23,349 bases of DNA from Clostridia bacterium (GTDB lineage Bacteria > Bacillota > Clostridia > Christensenellales > UBA1242): NCBI GenBank assembly GCA_017537515.1, contig JAFYKO010000179.1:1-23349 (forward strand). Direction: 5' to 3'. Below, piece by piece: positions 1-6,276 of the stretch. The translations under genes and the position numbers were made by a program. Position 1 is the stretch's first letter, and each line of letters begins with the position of its first letter. The notes below the pieces were generated by a model. The model was not told where the DNA came from. It saw nothing but the letters and a program-made list of their open reading frames with translations, and did no database searches.

Positions 1-393
1 AAAAACCATTCTCTAGCGAAGTCCGTAGCAGATTGCTCTTTTTACACGATAAAGCAAATGTTGTCATACAAGTGTGGTTGGTATGGACGAAAACTTATAG
101 TGATAGACAGGTGGAGTCCGACTAGCAAGTGTTGTAACCATTGCGGACACGTAATGCCATCAATGGCACTAAATGTCCGTGAGTGGGTATGCCCTAAATG
201 TGGAGTTCATCACGACAGGGATATAAACGCAGCCAAGAACATACTTGATGAAGGATTAAGACTTTTAGACGTAGGGTGCGTTCCACCCGAAGTAATGCCT
301 GGGGAGAACCCGCCTATGGATGACCGTCCTTGCGACCTAAAAAGTAGTGGTTCCGTGAAGCAGGAAACCTGCACTGTATTAAAGTGCGGATAG
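1..393 (+). CDS. tnpB: TnpB (IS200/IS605 OrfB) C-terminal part, cut by window edge
   Basis: The reading frame is open from base 1, so this is the last 130 residues of a gene that begins outside the window. The visible part carries the usual TnpB tail: NHSLAKSVAD, then WYGRKLIVIDRW, a zinc finger made by CCNHCG and CPKCG, and the RuvC-III motif DRDINAAKNI with its catalytic Asp. TnpB proteins are RNA-guided DNA nucleases that help IS200/IS605 transposons persist; the guide RNA usually comes from the 3' end of the gene. The tail after RuvC-III (ending KQETCTVLKCG) also resembles IS605-type proteins. RuvC-I and RuvC-II lie outside the window, so catalytic integrity cannot be judged. An ATG at 58 is internal, not the start. 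Confidence 0.93.
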   Translation, partial: KNHSLAKSVADCSFYTIKQMLSYKCGWYGRKLIVIDRWSPTSKCCNHCGHVMPSMALNVREWVCPKCGVHHDRDINAAKNILDEGLRLLDVGCVPPEVMPGENPPMDDRPCDLKSSGSVKQETCTVLKCG

Positions 394-490
394 TTCATAC
401 GCTTGGACCGAAACCCCGCCCAGGCGAGAAGTTGGGAAGCCCGATTGTGACGTTTATTGAAAACGTCTATGACAACGAACCCTGTTGAGA
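270..490 (+). ncRNA. putative TnpB guide-RNA scaffold and transposon right end
   Basis: The 3' end of tnpB and the roughly 100 bases after its stop have no other gene. They contain GGATAGTTCA at the stop codon, as seen at the end of many IS605-type tnpB genes, and a hairpin at 449-467 (GACGTTT, loop ATTGA, AAACGTC) suited to a subterminal transposon palindrome. In characterised IS200/IS605 elements this is where the omega RNA is made, its guide reading into the flanking DNA. The exact right boundary is not determinable here; the flank would be about 470-497, just before the next gene. The RNA role is inferred from family knowledge. Confidence 0.35.
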
Positions 491-497
491 GGTATCT

Positions 498-830
498 ATG
501 CCAGGATTACATTATGTTCCGAAGCCCCCGATGGTTCTTGAAGTGGACCTAGCCGACGGCTCCCGTGTAGTCGGCACCTATGTTCAAGTAGCCAAGAGCG
601 TCCGCTGCGACTTTCGCTGCAACTTTGAGGGCAGTATCATTCACGAAAATTCCCAAAAGGGTCTTGTGACGCTCACGGTTCTTTCGGGCGTGTTGGGCGA
701 AATCACCCTGGACGCATTCCACGTTACGGGCTTGAAGATAAACGGGGAAGTCGTTGTTGGCGTTAAAGGCGGGGACCCGCTTTGTGTGTTTGACGTGTTG
801 GTTGGCAAGGTGACGGAGCAAGACCCGTGA
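498..830 (+). CDS. hypothetical protein
   Basis: A 110-residue protein of unknown function. It has no signal peptide or membrane segment. Its sequence alternates short hydrophobic stretches with Gly and Asp (VLEVDLADGSRVVGTYVQV, then TLTVLSGVLGEITLDAF), which suggests a small beta-rich fold. GAGAGG lies seven bases before the ATG. The stop codon overlaps the GTG of the DUF488 gene (GTGA), so the two are probably translationally coupled. It starts straight after the TnpB right end, so its original promoter may have been displaced by that element. Confidence 0.75.
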   Translation: MPGLHYVPKPPMVLEVDLADGSRVVGTYVQVAKSVRCDFRCNFEGSIIHENSQKGLVTLTVLSGVLGEITLDAFHVTGLKINGEVVVGVKGGDPLCVFDVLVGKVTEQDP

Positions 831-1189
831 AGACGGGCTACTTCGCCAAACTGCGGACCTACACGAAAGCAGGGTTGGTTCCCGTTTCAATAGCCCGTGT
901 CACGCCTAAATGGTATGACGGGCTAGTGTATCAAAGGCTGTCGCCTACGCCCACTATGCTGCACGAATACAGGAATGGTCCGTTGCAGGGCGATACCGAA
1001 AGATACACGGCAGTGTTCCGCAGGTGCATCCTGTCGCACCTTGACAGGGACGCTGTGAAGCGGGAGTTGGAACGGCTGACGGGTGCGAGCCGTGACGACA
1101 TAGTTTTACTTTGTTATGAAAAGTCCGAAGACTTCTGCCACAGGCACCTTGTAGCGGAATGGCTAGGCGATTGCGAGGAATTTGTATGA
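827..1189 (+). CDS. DUF488 family protein
   Basis: A 120-residue protein with the DUF488 signature. It shows an N-terminal YFAKLRTY segment followed by SIARVTPKWYDG (residues 21-32), and a C-terminal LLCYEKSEDFCHRHLVAEWL motif (94-113) with Cys96, Glu98, Cys104-His105-Arg106 and Trp112. DUF488 proteins are widespread in bacteria and phages and have no established reaction; the conserved Cys/His pair suggests a catalytic or metal site. The GTG start overlaps the previous stop by four bases. The end overlaps the next ATG (ATGA). This is the only confidently assigned family in the first operon. Confidence 0.85.
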   Translation: MKTGYFAKLRTYTKAGLVPVSIARVTPKWYDGLVYQRLSPTPTMLHEYRNGPLQGDTERYTAVFRRCILSHLDRDAVKRELERLTGASRDDIVLLCYEKSEDFCHRHLVAEWLGDCEEFV

Positions 1190-1371
1190 TAGATATGGGA
1201 CGACGTGATACGCTGTTGGCGAATGCACGACAGCACTTGCAGGCTGCGTTTGAGAACCTGGACGAAGTTTCAAGAATGTATTGGAATAACGAACCCGAAA
1301 TTGAGAACTTGCGTATGCGGGCGGGGAGCCTGCATAACGACGTGGCGAATTACGGAATTGTATTGCCATAG
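1186..1371 (+). CDS. small hypothetical protein
   Basis: A 61-residue, mostly helical protein (TLLANARQHLQAAFENL, then EPEIENLRMRAGSL) of unknown function. The ATG at 1186 is preferred over the in-frame ATG at 1159 because it overlaps the DUF488 stop as ATGA, the pattern used throughout the window. It is the last gene of the 498-1371 operon and is followed at once by a strong hairpin terminator. Confidence 0.7.
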   Translation: MIDMGRRDTLLANARQHLQAAFENLDEVSRMYWNNEPEIENLRMRAGSLHNDVANYGIVLP

Positions 1372-1376
1372 ACTAG

Positions 1377-1405
1377 AAAGCCCCTGCCGATTGGCGGGGG
1401 CTTTT
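1377..1405. terminator. bidirectional intrinsic terminator
   Basis: A 12-bp stem (AAAGCCCCTGCC / GGCGGGGGCTTT, one G-U pair) with loop GATT has a T run on the right and A residues on the left. It lies between the end of the rightward 498-1371 operon and the end of the leftward gene 1426-1824, so it can stop transcription from both sides. Confidence 0.85.
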
Positions 1406-1425
1406 CGTTAATCTGTCCTGGACTG

Positions 1426-1824
1426 CTAGGCTTCGGTGTTAAGGTCGTCGGCACTGACGTAGCCTTCCTTGACGCACCATTCAATGAAGTCGTCCTTGCT
1501 GTCAATGGTTTCTTCCAGGTATTCGTGCAGGTCGCTTTCCTGGAGGGAAATCATATTGCCGTAGCCGTTCATATAGAAGTATTCGTCGTTGGGGTTGAAC
1601 GAATCCTGTTCAAAGCGGTAGCGACCGCCATAGAACGCACGTTGGACGATATTGAGAGCGTCATCGCCACAGGCAATCTTGATACCCTCGTCGTCCAGGG
1701 TAAGCACCTGGTCGTCGGGCTGTTCTTCCTGGAGGTATTCCTGCCCGTATTCGTCAATAAGGGATTGGTAAACGTCGTCGTTTTCTTCGGATGCGACGGC
1801 TGCGATAAGTTCCTGGTCGGTCAT
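1426..1824 (-). CDS. acidic hypothetical protein
   Basis: A 132-residue, very acidic protein (many Asp/Glu, for example EENDDVYQSLIDEYGQEYL and DSKDDFIEWC) of unknown function. A central NPNDEYFYMNGYGNMISL segment resembles uncharacterised phage and prophage proteins. The ATG at 1824 is chosen because AGGAG lies five bases upstream; the longer frame back to 1899 would run over the promoter. It is the only leftward gene among the rightward genes of the first 6 kb, and is divergent from 1974-2366. Its acidity would suit a DNA mimic or inhibitor, but nothing in the sequence proves that. Confidence 0.8.
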   Translation of the reverse strand: MTDQELIAAVASEENDDVYQSLIDEYGQEYLQEEQPDDQVLTLDDEGIKIACGDDALNIVQRAFYGGRYRFEQDSFNPNDEYFYMNGYGNMISLQESDLHEYLEETIDSKDDFIEWCVKEGYVSADDLNTEA

Positions 1825-1877
1825 ATTAACTCCTATTTTTGCGGTCGTGGGGACCTGGGTTGAAAGTTCTGTTTGTA

Positions 1878-1932
1878 AAAATATAACTATTTTTATCAAG
1901 TGTCAACACTTTTTATTAAAATTATGTATATT
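1878..1932. promoter_or_regulatory. overlapping divergent promoters with palindromic operator
   Basis: Leftward: TTGACA (1901-1906 on the minus strand), 17-base spacer, TATTTT at 1878-1883, serving 1426-1824. Rightward: TCAACA at 1903-1908, 18-base spacer, TATATT at 1927-1932, serving 1974-2366. The two -35 regions overlap inside the palindrome AAGTGT-CA-ACACTT (1898-1911), a good site for a dimeric regulator that would control both genes together. The leftward -35 is perfect; the rightward one is only a partial match. Confidence 0.6.
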
Positions 1933-1973
1933 TGTAGTAGAAAGTCAACCACGAACCCATAAGGAAACACACT

Positions 1974-2366
1974 ATGACAAAGAAACTTTCTATCCGTGTT
2001 CACGAAGCCAACCGTGATACGTTTACCGACGAACAGAAGGACCTGTTCGCAAACTCCCTTAAACAGCAGGGAATACGTCAGCCTTTGATTACTATTGAAG
2101 ACACTCAAATTATCTTCAAGCACAAGGGTGTTCTTGTCGGTTTCATTTGCTTTGGGGATGACAGGGTTGGCATTGAAATCAAGCCGTATCAATCATTCAC
2201 TAAAATCATTAAGCCCGTAATGGTGTCTTGCAAGTATAGCGATACGGCTGCACTTATGGAAGAAGCCATTCCTAGCATTGTCGCTAGTGTCGTAGCCATT
2301 GCTGCGTCTATGGGCGGTATGATTTTAGGATTGGACGACCTGGAAATAGAACAGAAAATGTTCTAA
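1974..2366 (+). CDS. hypothetical protein
   Basis: A 130-residue protein of unknown function with AAGGA ten bases before the ATG. The N-terminal half is mixed charged and beta-like (QPLITIEDTQIIFKHKGVLVG). Residues about 90-118 form a hydrophobic, small-residue helix (SIVASVVAIAASMGGMILGL) that could be a membrane or packed amphipathic segment. It ends in an acidic tail. It is a single-gene unit between the divergent promoter and a weak terminator, paired with the acidic gene on the other side. Confidence 0.75.
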   Translation: MTKKLSIRVHEANRDTFTDEQKDLFANSLKQQGIRQPLITIEDTQIIFKHKGVLVGFICFGDDRVGIEIKPYQSFTKIIKPVMVSCKYSDTAALMEEAIPSIVASVVAIAASMGGMILGLDDLEIEQKMF

Positions 2367-2392
2367 CTCCCCAACCAAATATGACTTATTAC

Positions 2393-2419
2393 AAGCCCCG
2401 ACTACCCGTCTGGGTTTTT
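2393..2419 (+). terminator. weak intrinsic terminator
   Basis: ACCC-GTCT-GGGT forms a short hairpin directly followed by five Ts (2415-2419); AAGCCC upstream (2393-2398) can pair alternatively with GGGTTT. It lies between 1974-2366 and the next promoter. Confidence 0.45.
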
Positions 2420-2447
2420 GTTATATAAAATTTTTTCAAGATACCTA

Positions 2448-2476
2448 TTGACAACCGCTAGGTAATTTGTTATATT
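2448..2476 (+). promoter_or_regulatory. promoter of the 2500-6273 operon
   Basis: TTGACA (2448-2453), a 17-base spacer and TATATT (2471-2476), preceded by TG one base upstream (extended -10). The segment TACCTATTGACA...AGGTAATTTGTTATATT is almost the same as that at 8389-8423 and in the leftward promoter at 22362-22390. ACCT and AGGT half-sites flank the -35, an inverted repeat with 13-base spacing, weakest in this copy. Confidence 0.88.
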
Positions 2477-2499
2477 CATTACAGACCACCGAGGATTTA

Positions 2500-2766
2500 A
2501 TGACTTACTCCGAAATGTTTGATTACCTGCAAGGCAGGGGATTCACTATGGACTTTGACCCGACAGGCGACAAGGTTGGGTTTAGCACCGTCCGTGTCTA
2601 TTGGAAAGATATTTCGTTCGGTGAAATGTATTTCCGAAACGCTATGCTCTATACCGCAAAGGACCATCAGTGGGTATCGCAGTTTGAATACGGGTGGAAC
2701 ACGAACCCTGCCTACTTCAAGGAATTTGTGGAAGCATTTATCCAATCTTGCGAGGAACCGAAATGA
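2500..2766 (+). CDS. hypothetical protein
   Basis: An 88-residue protein with no recognised domain, rich in aromatic residues (GWNTNPAYFKEFVEAF near the end). GAGG precedes the ATG at 2500; the longer frame from 2467 is rejected because it would overlap the -10. It is the first gene of the largest rightward operon. The stop overlaps the next start (ATGA). Confidence 0.78.
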   Translation: MTYSEMFDYLQGRGFTMDFDPTGDKVGFSTVRVYWKDISFGEMYFRNAMLYTAKDHQWVSQFEYGWNTNPAYFKEFVEAFIQSCEEPK

Positions 2767-3200
2767 AACGTGACGAACATTTTTTGTCTTACGAAGAACT
2801 TTACGAAGCCTACCAAAACTGCTACGATTGTATGCGTGTTTGGGAAAACAACTTCACTGACCTTAAAAAGAAGTTCACCCGCCTGGAAAAGTTCTGTGCG
2901 GAACTCAAACAGAATATCGCCAATGGCGACGTGAACAGCCTGGTCTATTTGGACAAGTGCCAGGAACTTGAAAACGAAATCGCAGACTTGCAGGAAGCCG
3001 TGTCCGCTTACCAACGAAACGAAAAGTTGGATATTCGGGATAACCGCAGGCTTCGCAAAAATCTGTTGCTTACCCTGGCTAGTTATGCCAACTTCAAGGG
3101 GAATACTATGTTGGGGTCTGTCGTGTCCGACACGTTGAAACGTGCTGCCCGCAAGCACAGGCAGGCTGCGTTTTTCCGCAAGTTGGCGGGGGAGGTCTAG
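2763..3200 (+). CDS. coiled-coil hypothetical protein
   Basis: A 145-residue protein. Residues about 25-100 have the heptad-like pattern of a coiled coil (TDLKKKFTRLEKFCAELKQNI, then CQELENEIADLQEAVSAYQ). The C-terminal 40 residues are strongly basic (LKRAARKHRQAAFFRKLAG), suggesting nucleic-acid or acidic-partner contact. No family is recognised. The ATG at 2763 overlaps the preceding TGA; an in-frame ATG at 2694 lies well inside the previous gene and is unlikely. Confidence 0.78.
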   Translation: MKRDEHFLSYEELYEAYQNCYDCMRVWENNFTDLKKKFTRLEKFCAELKQNIANGDVNSLVYLDKCQELENEIADLQEAVSAYQRNEKLDIRDNRRLRKNLLLTLASYANFKGNTMLGSVVSDTLKRAARKHRQAAFFRKLAGEV

Positions 3201-3203
3201 GTT

Positions 3204-3419
3204 ATGGCATTGAAAGAACTTGAACACCCCGAAGAAGTGTTTGGGCGACGCAGTGGTATCACGTTCCGCTGCGGGGCGTGTGGCTGCGGATTCTTCCAGG
3301 AAATGCGGTATATCCGTTTCTACGACAAGGGTAGCGGTGTTTACCGCTACGTCATTCAAACCGATTGCCCCAACTGCAAGGGCGTAGTCGCTGCCACGTC
3401 CGATGGGTGCCTGGGGTAG
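3204..3419 (+). CDS. small zinc-ribbon protein
   Basis: A 71-residue protein with two cysteine pairs forming a zinc ribbon: CGACGCGFFQ near residue 23 and CPNCKGVV near residue 55. The spacing of about 30 residues between knuckles is typical of a stand-alone zinc ribbon. Such small phage proteins often bind DNA, RNA polymerase or host proteins, but no partner can be named here. It sits three bases after the coiled-coil gene and three before the next gene. Confidence 0.75.
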   Translation: MALKELEHPEEVFGRRSGITFRCGACGCGFFQEMRYIRFYDKGSGVYRYVIQTDCPNCKGVVAATSDGCLG

Positions 3420-3422
3420 ATT

Positions 3423-4052
3423 ATGGCTGCTACGTTAGATAAAATATCGCCCGAAGTTATGGACGAACTGCGGTCCATCCACGAACAGATTAAGTCGTAT
3501 AATGCGAAGATAAACGAACTGACGGAACGTATGGACGAACTTGTTCCGAAGCACGACCTTGCCTACTGCCGTGAGTTGGGCTGCAAGCATACCTATCAGT
3601 GCAAGGACTTCTGTCACTGCCACAGTTGGTGCTTACGCTCCAAGTGGTCGCACGGGGCGTGGCGGGATTGCTACGAACCTGCAAAGAAACCCGTTAAGTT
3701 GCCCACGAATTATCCGACCCTGGGTTGGAAGCAGGTGACTACCCGAGGTATGAAATGGGATGGTGTATGGCACCACTTTTGGAAAGTTGTCAAGGAAACC
3801 GACAAGACGCTTATTCTTGACGACAAGACCCAACTTTTGAAAAGCACAATCTATACCCTTGAAGACTGCACGTTTATCAAGAACAGGATGGGTTCCACAT
3901 ATCTGTGTGCCGACGACCCCGAAACCCTGGATATGCAAGTAATCCTTATGGACGTAGCCCATAAGGAATGGTGCGAGCGGAACAGCCGTCTTCGTAGCCC
4001 CGAATGCTATAACTCGCTTCCTAGTGAAGTGAATGGAATGAAACTTGATTAG
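3423..4052 (+). CDS. hypothetical protein with cysteine/histidine-rich centre
   Basis: A 209-residue protein, the largest in this operon. Residues 5-45 are helical and probably a short coiled coil (ELRSIHEQIKSYNAKINEL). Residues about 49-83 hold many Cys and His (CRELGCKHTYQCKDFCHCHSWC), a likely metal site. The second half has WKQVTTRGMKWDGVWHHFWKVV and a mixed alpha/beta pattern. No family is recognised. Its 3' end overlaps the start of the next gene by eight bases if the TTG start there is used. Confidence 0.75.
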   Translation: MAATLDKISPEVMDELRSIHEQIKSYNAKINELTERMDELVPKHDLAYCRELGCKHTYQCKDFCHCHSWCLRSKWSHGAWRDCYEPAKKPVKLPTNYPTLGWKQVTTRGMKWDGVWHHFWKVVKETDKTLILDDKTQLLKSTIYTLEDCTFIKNRMGSTYLCADDPETLDMQVILMDVAHKEWCERNSRLRSPECYNSLPSEVNGMKLD

Positions 4053-4284
4053 ACACACCGCCAATTTCATAGTAATGTGTCACCTTGCACACTGCCCCGC
4101 AGTCACGGCTAAAATCCACTATCGGGAGTTCCGTGACGGGACGGGTTATGTCGGGCTGTATGATATAAAGGGCTTTGACGGCTTGACGTTTTTTGTGGAA
4201 AAAGTCAAGAGTGGCGTGGTAGAATACTATGACGCTTTGGTAAAACTTTATAACGAAAACCATAAGGAACCCTGCTATGTTTAG
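4045..4284 (+). CDS. small hypothetical protein
   Basis: A 79-residue protein of unknown function (central segment GYVGLYDIKGFDGLTFFVEKV). The start is uncertain: TTG at 4045 overlaps the preceding gene's end, while ATG at 4075 gives a 69-residue product; neither has a strong ribosome site. The end overlaps the next gene by eight bases, so it is probably expressed as part of the operon. Confidence 0.6.
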   Translation: MIRHTANFIVMCHLAHCPAVTAKIHYREFRDGTGYVGLYDIKGFDGLTFFVEKVKSGVVEYYDALVKLYNENHKEPCYV

Positions 4285-4729
4285 TAGCGAGCATAATTCA
4301 ATCATATTCAAACAGACCAATGAACTAGGTATGCAACGGGCGTATAAGACGGCACAGGTCAAATCTTTGCAGAATGAACTGACTACATTAGGACCCCGAT
4401 ACATACGACAGTTGGTTGAAGACGCACAGGCGTTAAAGGGTCGTTGGTTTGAAACTGTGGACGAGGGACACCCCCGTATTTTTCACTGCTTGGGCGTGAG
4501 CCTGCGAAAGATTATTCCGTTTGACTCCGACAGCGATTTTAACATATTCCTGGACCGTGTGAATTTGACCTATGACGCTACGGGTGGCATCATTGATGGG
4601 GAATATATTTGGCAAGACTTTGACAAGCCCCTTACTAACATTTTCCAGGCAGATGTAATCCGTGGTGCTACCCCGATTAACTACACCGTTGCAGAAGAAA
4701 AGTATCGCTACAAAGGAAACGTAATATGA
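4277..4729 (+). CDS. hypothetical protein, paralogue of 19200-19637
   Basis: A 150-residue protein of unknown function with AAGGA upstream of ATG 4277. It shares a core with the leftward gene at 19200-19637: DAQ-L, then W, G, I-HC-GVS-R (here DAQALKGRWF and IFHCLGVSLR), and a matching C-terminal pattern GEYIW-DFD ending KYRYKGNVI against GEWV-DDID ending RDYNYHGCIE. The conserved His-Cys and the aromatic residues suggest a folded domain. Stop and next start overlap as ATGA. Confidence 0.8.
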   Translation: MFSSEHNSIIFKQTNELGMQRAYKTAQVKSLQNELTTLGPRYIRQLVEDAQALKGRWFETVDEGHPRIFHCLGVSLRKIIPFDSDSDFNIFLDRVNLTYDATGGIIDGEYIWQDFDKPLTNIFQADVIRGATPINYTVAEEKYRYKGNVI

Positions 4730-5082
4730 AAAATCGTGAAGATACACTCTATGTCAAGTCCAACGAAGGGAATGACTTTTGGTTGTTTGACTTGGAATCT
4801 ATTAAAATGGCACACCACGGCTTCAAGAAAGACAAGGACGGGAAAATTCTGCCGTTCGTAGATTTACCGACGTGTGGGAAGTTGTCCCGTTTTTACGACA
4901 AGGATTTCAAGTTTGCCCTTTATCGTAAGAACTCCAACTGCTATTATATCCTGTCGCACTTCAAACTTACGACGGTGCTTGCGTCGCCCGAAAATGCGTC
5001 CGATGTTTTGAATACAATCAAAGATACCTGCAAGCCTTGTGAATGGGCTGACGTTCCAAAAGAATTAGCGGAGTTGAAATAA
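4726..5082 (+). CDS. hypothetical protein
   Basis: A 118-residue protein of unknown function. It is rich in aromatic and basic residues, with DFWLFDLESIKMAHHGFKK near the N-terminus and CYYILSHFKLTTVLAS in the centre, suggesting a compact alpha/beta fold. No signal peptide or membrane segment is visible. It is coupled to the previous gene by ATGA and is followed by a 28-base gap with AAGGA for the next gene. Confidence 0.75.
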   Translation: MKNREDTLYVKSNEGNDFWLFDLESIKMAHHGFKKDKDGKILPFVDLPTCGKLSRFYDKDFKFALYRKNSNCYYILSHFKLTTVLASPENASDVLNTIKDTCKPCEWADVPKELAELK

Positions 5083-5110
5083 CGAAGTCTTACAACAAAG
5101 GAACAGAACT

Positions 5111-5389
5111 ATGAACACGGCAATCAGCATTACCGCCATTATCGTTATCGGCATTGTGGCTATCGTCGCCCTGTCGCTTTATCATTACCGTAAGGTCGCC
5201 TGCAAGCACAAGTGGAAGATTCTTTCGGAGGACGTGAAAGAATTTTACAGGGACCGCCCGTCATTGAATTACCGCAGTCGCTACAACTTGAAAATCTACA
5301 CGCTTCAATGCGAGCATTGTGGCGAAGTCCGTATGGTGACGGACGAAGAACTTACGGAGCGTTTCCGCAACAAGATTATGGACTATTAG
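5111..5389 (+). CDS. single-pass membrane protein with cytoplasmic zinc knuckle
   Basis: A 92-residue protein. Residues 4-25 form one hydrophobic helix (ISITAIIVIGIVAIVALSLY), then a basic stretch (HYRKVACKHKWK), so the N-terminus probably faces out and the body is cytoplasmic. The body has CKHKW and, further on, CEHCGEVR, together enough for a zinc site. AAGGA precedes the ATG. Its role is unknown; an inner-membrane protein in an early phage operon could act on host envelope processes, which is inference. Confidence 0.75.
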   Translation: MNTAISITAIIVIGIVAIVALSLYHYRKVACKHKWKILSEDVKEFYRDRPSLNYRSRYNLKIYTLQCEHCGEVRMVTDEELTERFRNKIMDY

Positions 5390-5402
5390 CAAGGACGGGA
5401 CT

Positions 5403-5720
5403 ATGCAAGACAAAACTGAAAATGCTTTGGCAATCACGCTGTCGTGGGTGGCACGTTTCAATCGCCACAAATTTTTCACGAAGGAACTTTATAAGAAAAT
5501 CACTGGCTATAAGAATTTAGCCCGTCGTGAAAAAACAGAAATCCTGCTTGCGTTTGTCTTCTACAATCTGCGGAATATCGGGATTTATGCCACACCCTGC
5601 GGGCTTTCCTTTTGCAAGGTTTGGGACGGTTCCACGGAAGTTGACGCTTACCTGGAACCCTATCAGCCTATCATTGACGGCTACGTGAAGTGGTGCGAAG
5701 AACAGAACAAGCGGGGATAA
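5403..5720 (+). CDS. hypothetical protein
   Basis: A 105-residue, mostly helical protein of unknown function, basic in its first half (RFNRHKFFTKELYKKITGYK) and acidic near the end. AAGGA lies seven bases before the ATG. It is separated by one base from the next gene, which begins with GTG. Confidence 0.75.
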   Translation: MQDKTENALAITLSWVARFNRHKFFTKELYKKITGYKNLARREKTEILLAFVFYNLRNIGIYATPCGLSFCKVWDGSTEVDAYLEPYQPIIDGYVKWCEEQNKRG

Positions 5721-5721
5721 A

Positions 5722-6273
5722 GTGACCGAAGAAGAACTTTACAAGCAGCAGAACTCCCAGGGAATGAACGTCTTTGACATTATGGAGTTCCACGGAATGA
5801 CCGAAGCCGTGAAGATTATCAAGGACGTTATCGCTACGAAGAACGAAGAAATCAAGAAGTTGCAGGAACAGCAGCCCCGCCTGGATGACAACCAGGTGCG
5901 ATTGTTGAGCCTATACACGTTCAACTTGCAGGACAAGGTTAAGTCCCTGGAAGCGGACTTGGAGCAGTCCCGTATTTTCCTAAAAGCGTTGGACGTTAAG
6001 AAGTTCGTTGCGGAGCGTGACAGCCTTCGTAAGCAGAACGAAGAACTGCTTGCTGACCTGGAAGCCTACAAAGAGAAGTATCGCAAGTGGCACGATATTG
6101 TCCAAGATATTTATACCATATTTGGGGATTCTACTTATACCTATGTTGCTATGGTGGAATGGATTAAGAAAGCGTATGATAGCAGTGCTGCGGGTAAATA
6201 TATTTCTTTGGCGAAGAACGTCTGCAACTATATGTTGAAATTTTGTTGCACGAATGGGACGACCAATGACTAA
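5722..6273 (+). CDS. long coiled-coil hypothetical protein
   Basis: A 183-residue protein. Residues about 25-130 are a nearly continuous coiled coil (IATKNEEIKKLQEQ, then LQDKVKSLEADLEQSR, then LRKQNEELLADLEAYKEKY). A C-terminal region of about 50 residues is more hydrophobic. GTG is the start, with GGGGA upstream. It is the last rightward gene before the TnpB-like gene, whose stop lies only four bases away on the other strand. No terminator lies between them; the next rightward terminator is at 8336-8371, beyond the nuclease gene. Confidence 0.77.
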   Translation: MTEEELYKQQNSQGMNVFDIMEFHGMTEAVKIIKDVIATKNEEIKKLQEQQPRLDDNQVRLLSLYTFNLQDKVKSLEADLEQSRIFLKALDVKKFVAERDSLRKQNEELLADLEAYKEKYRKWHDIVQDIYTIFGDSTYTYVAMVEWIKKAYDSSAAGKYISLAKNVCNYMLKFCCTNGTTND

Positions 6274-6276
6274 AAT

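Noticed and set aside
549..890. Leftward frame of 113 codons opposite the first operon
   Set aside because: It covers the junction of two coupled genes, one of which has clear DUF488 motifs.
2712..3359. Leftward frame of 215 codons
   Set aside because: It lies opposite the coiled-coil and zinc-ribbon genes, which have correct starts, overlaps and a strong promoter.
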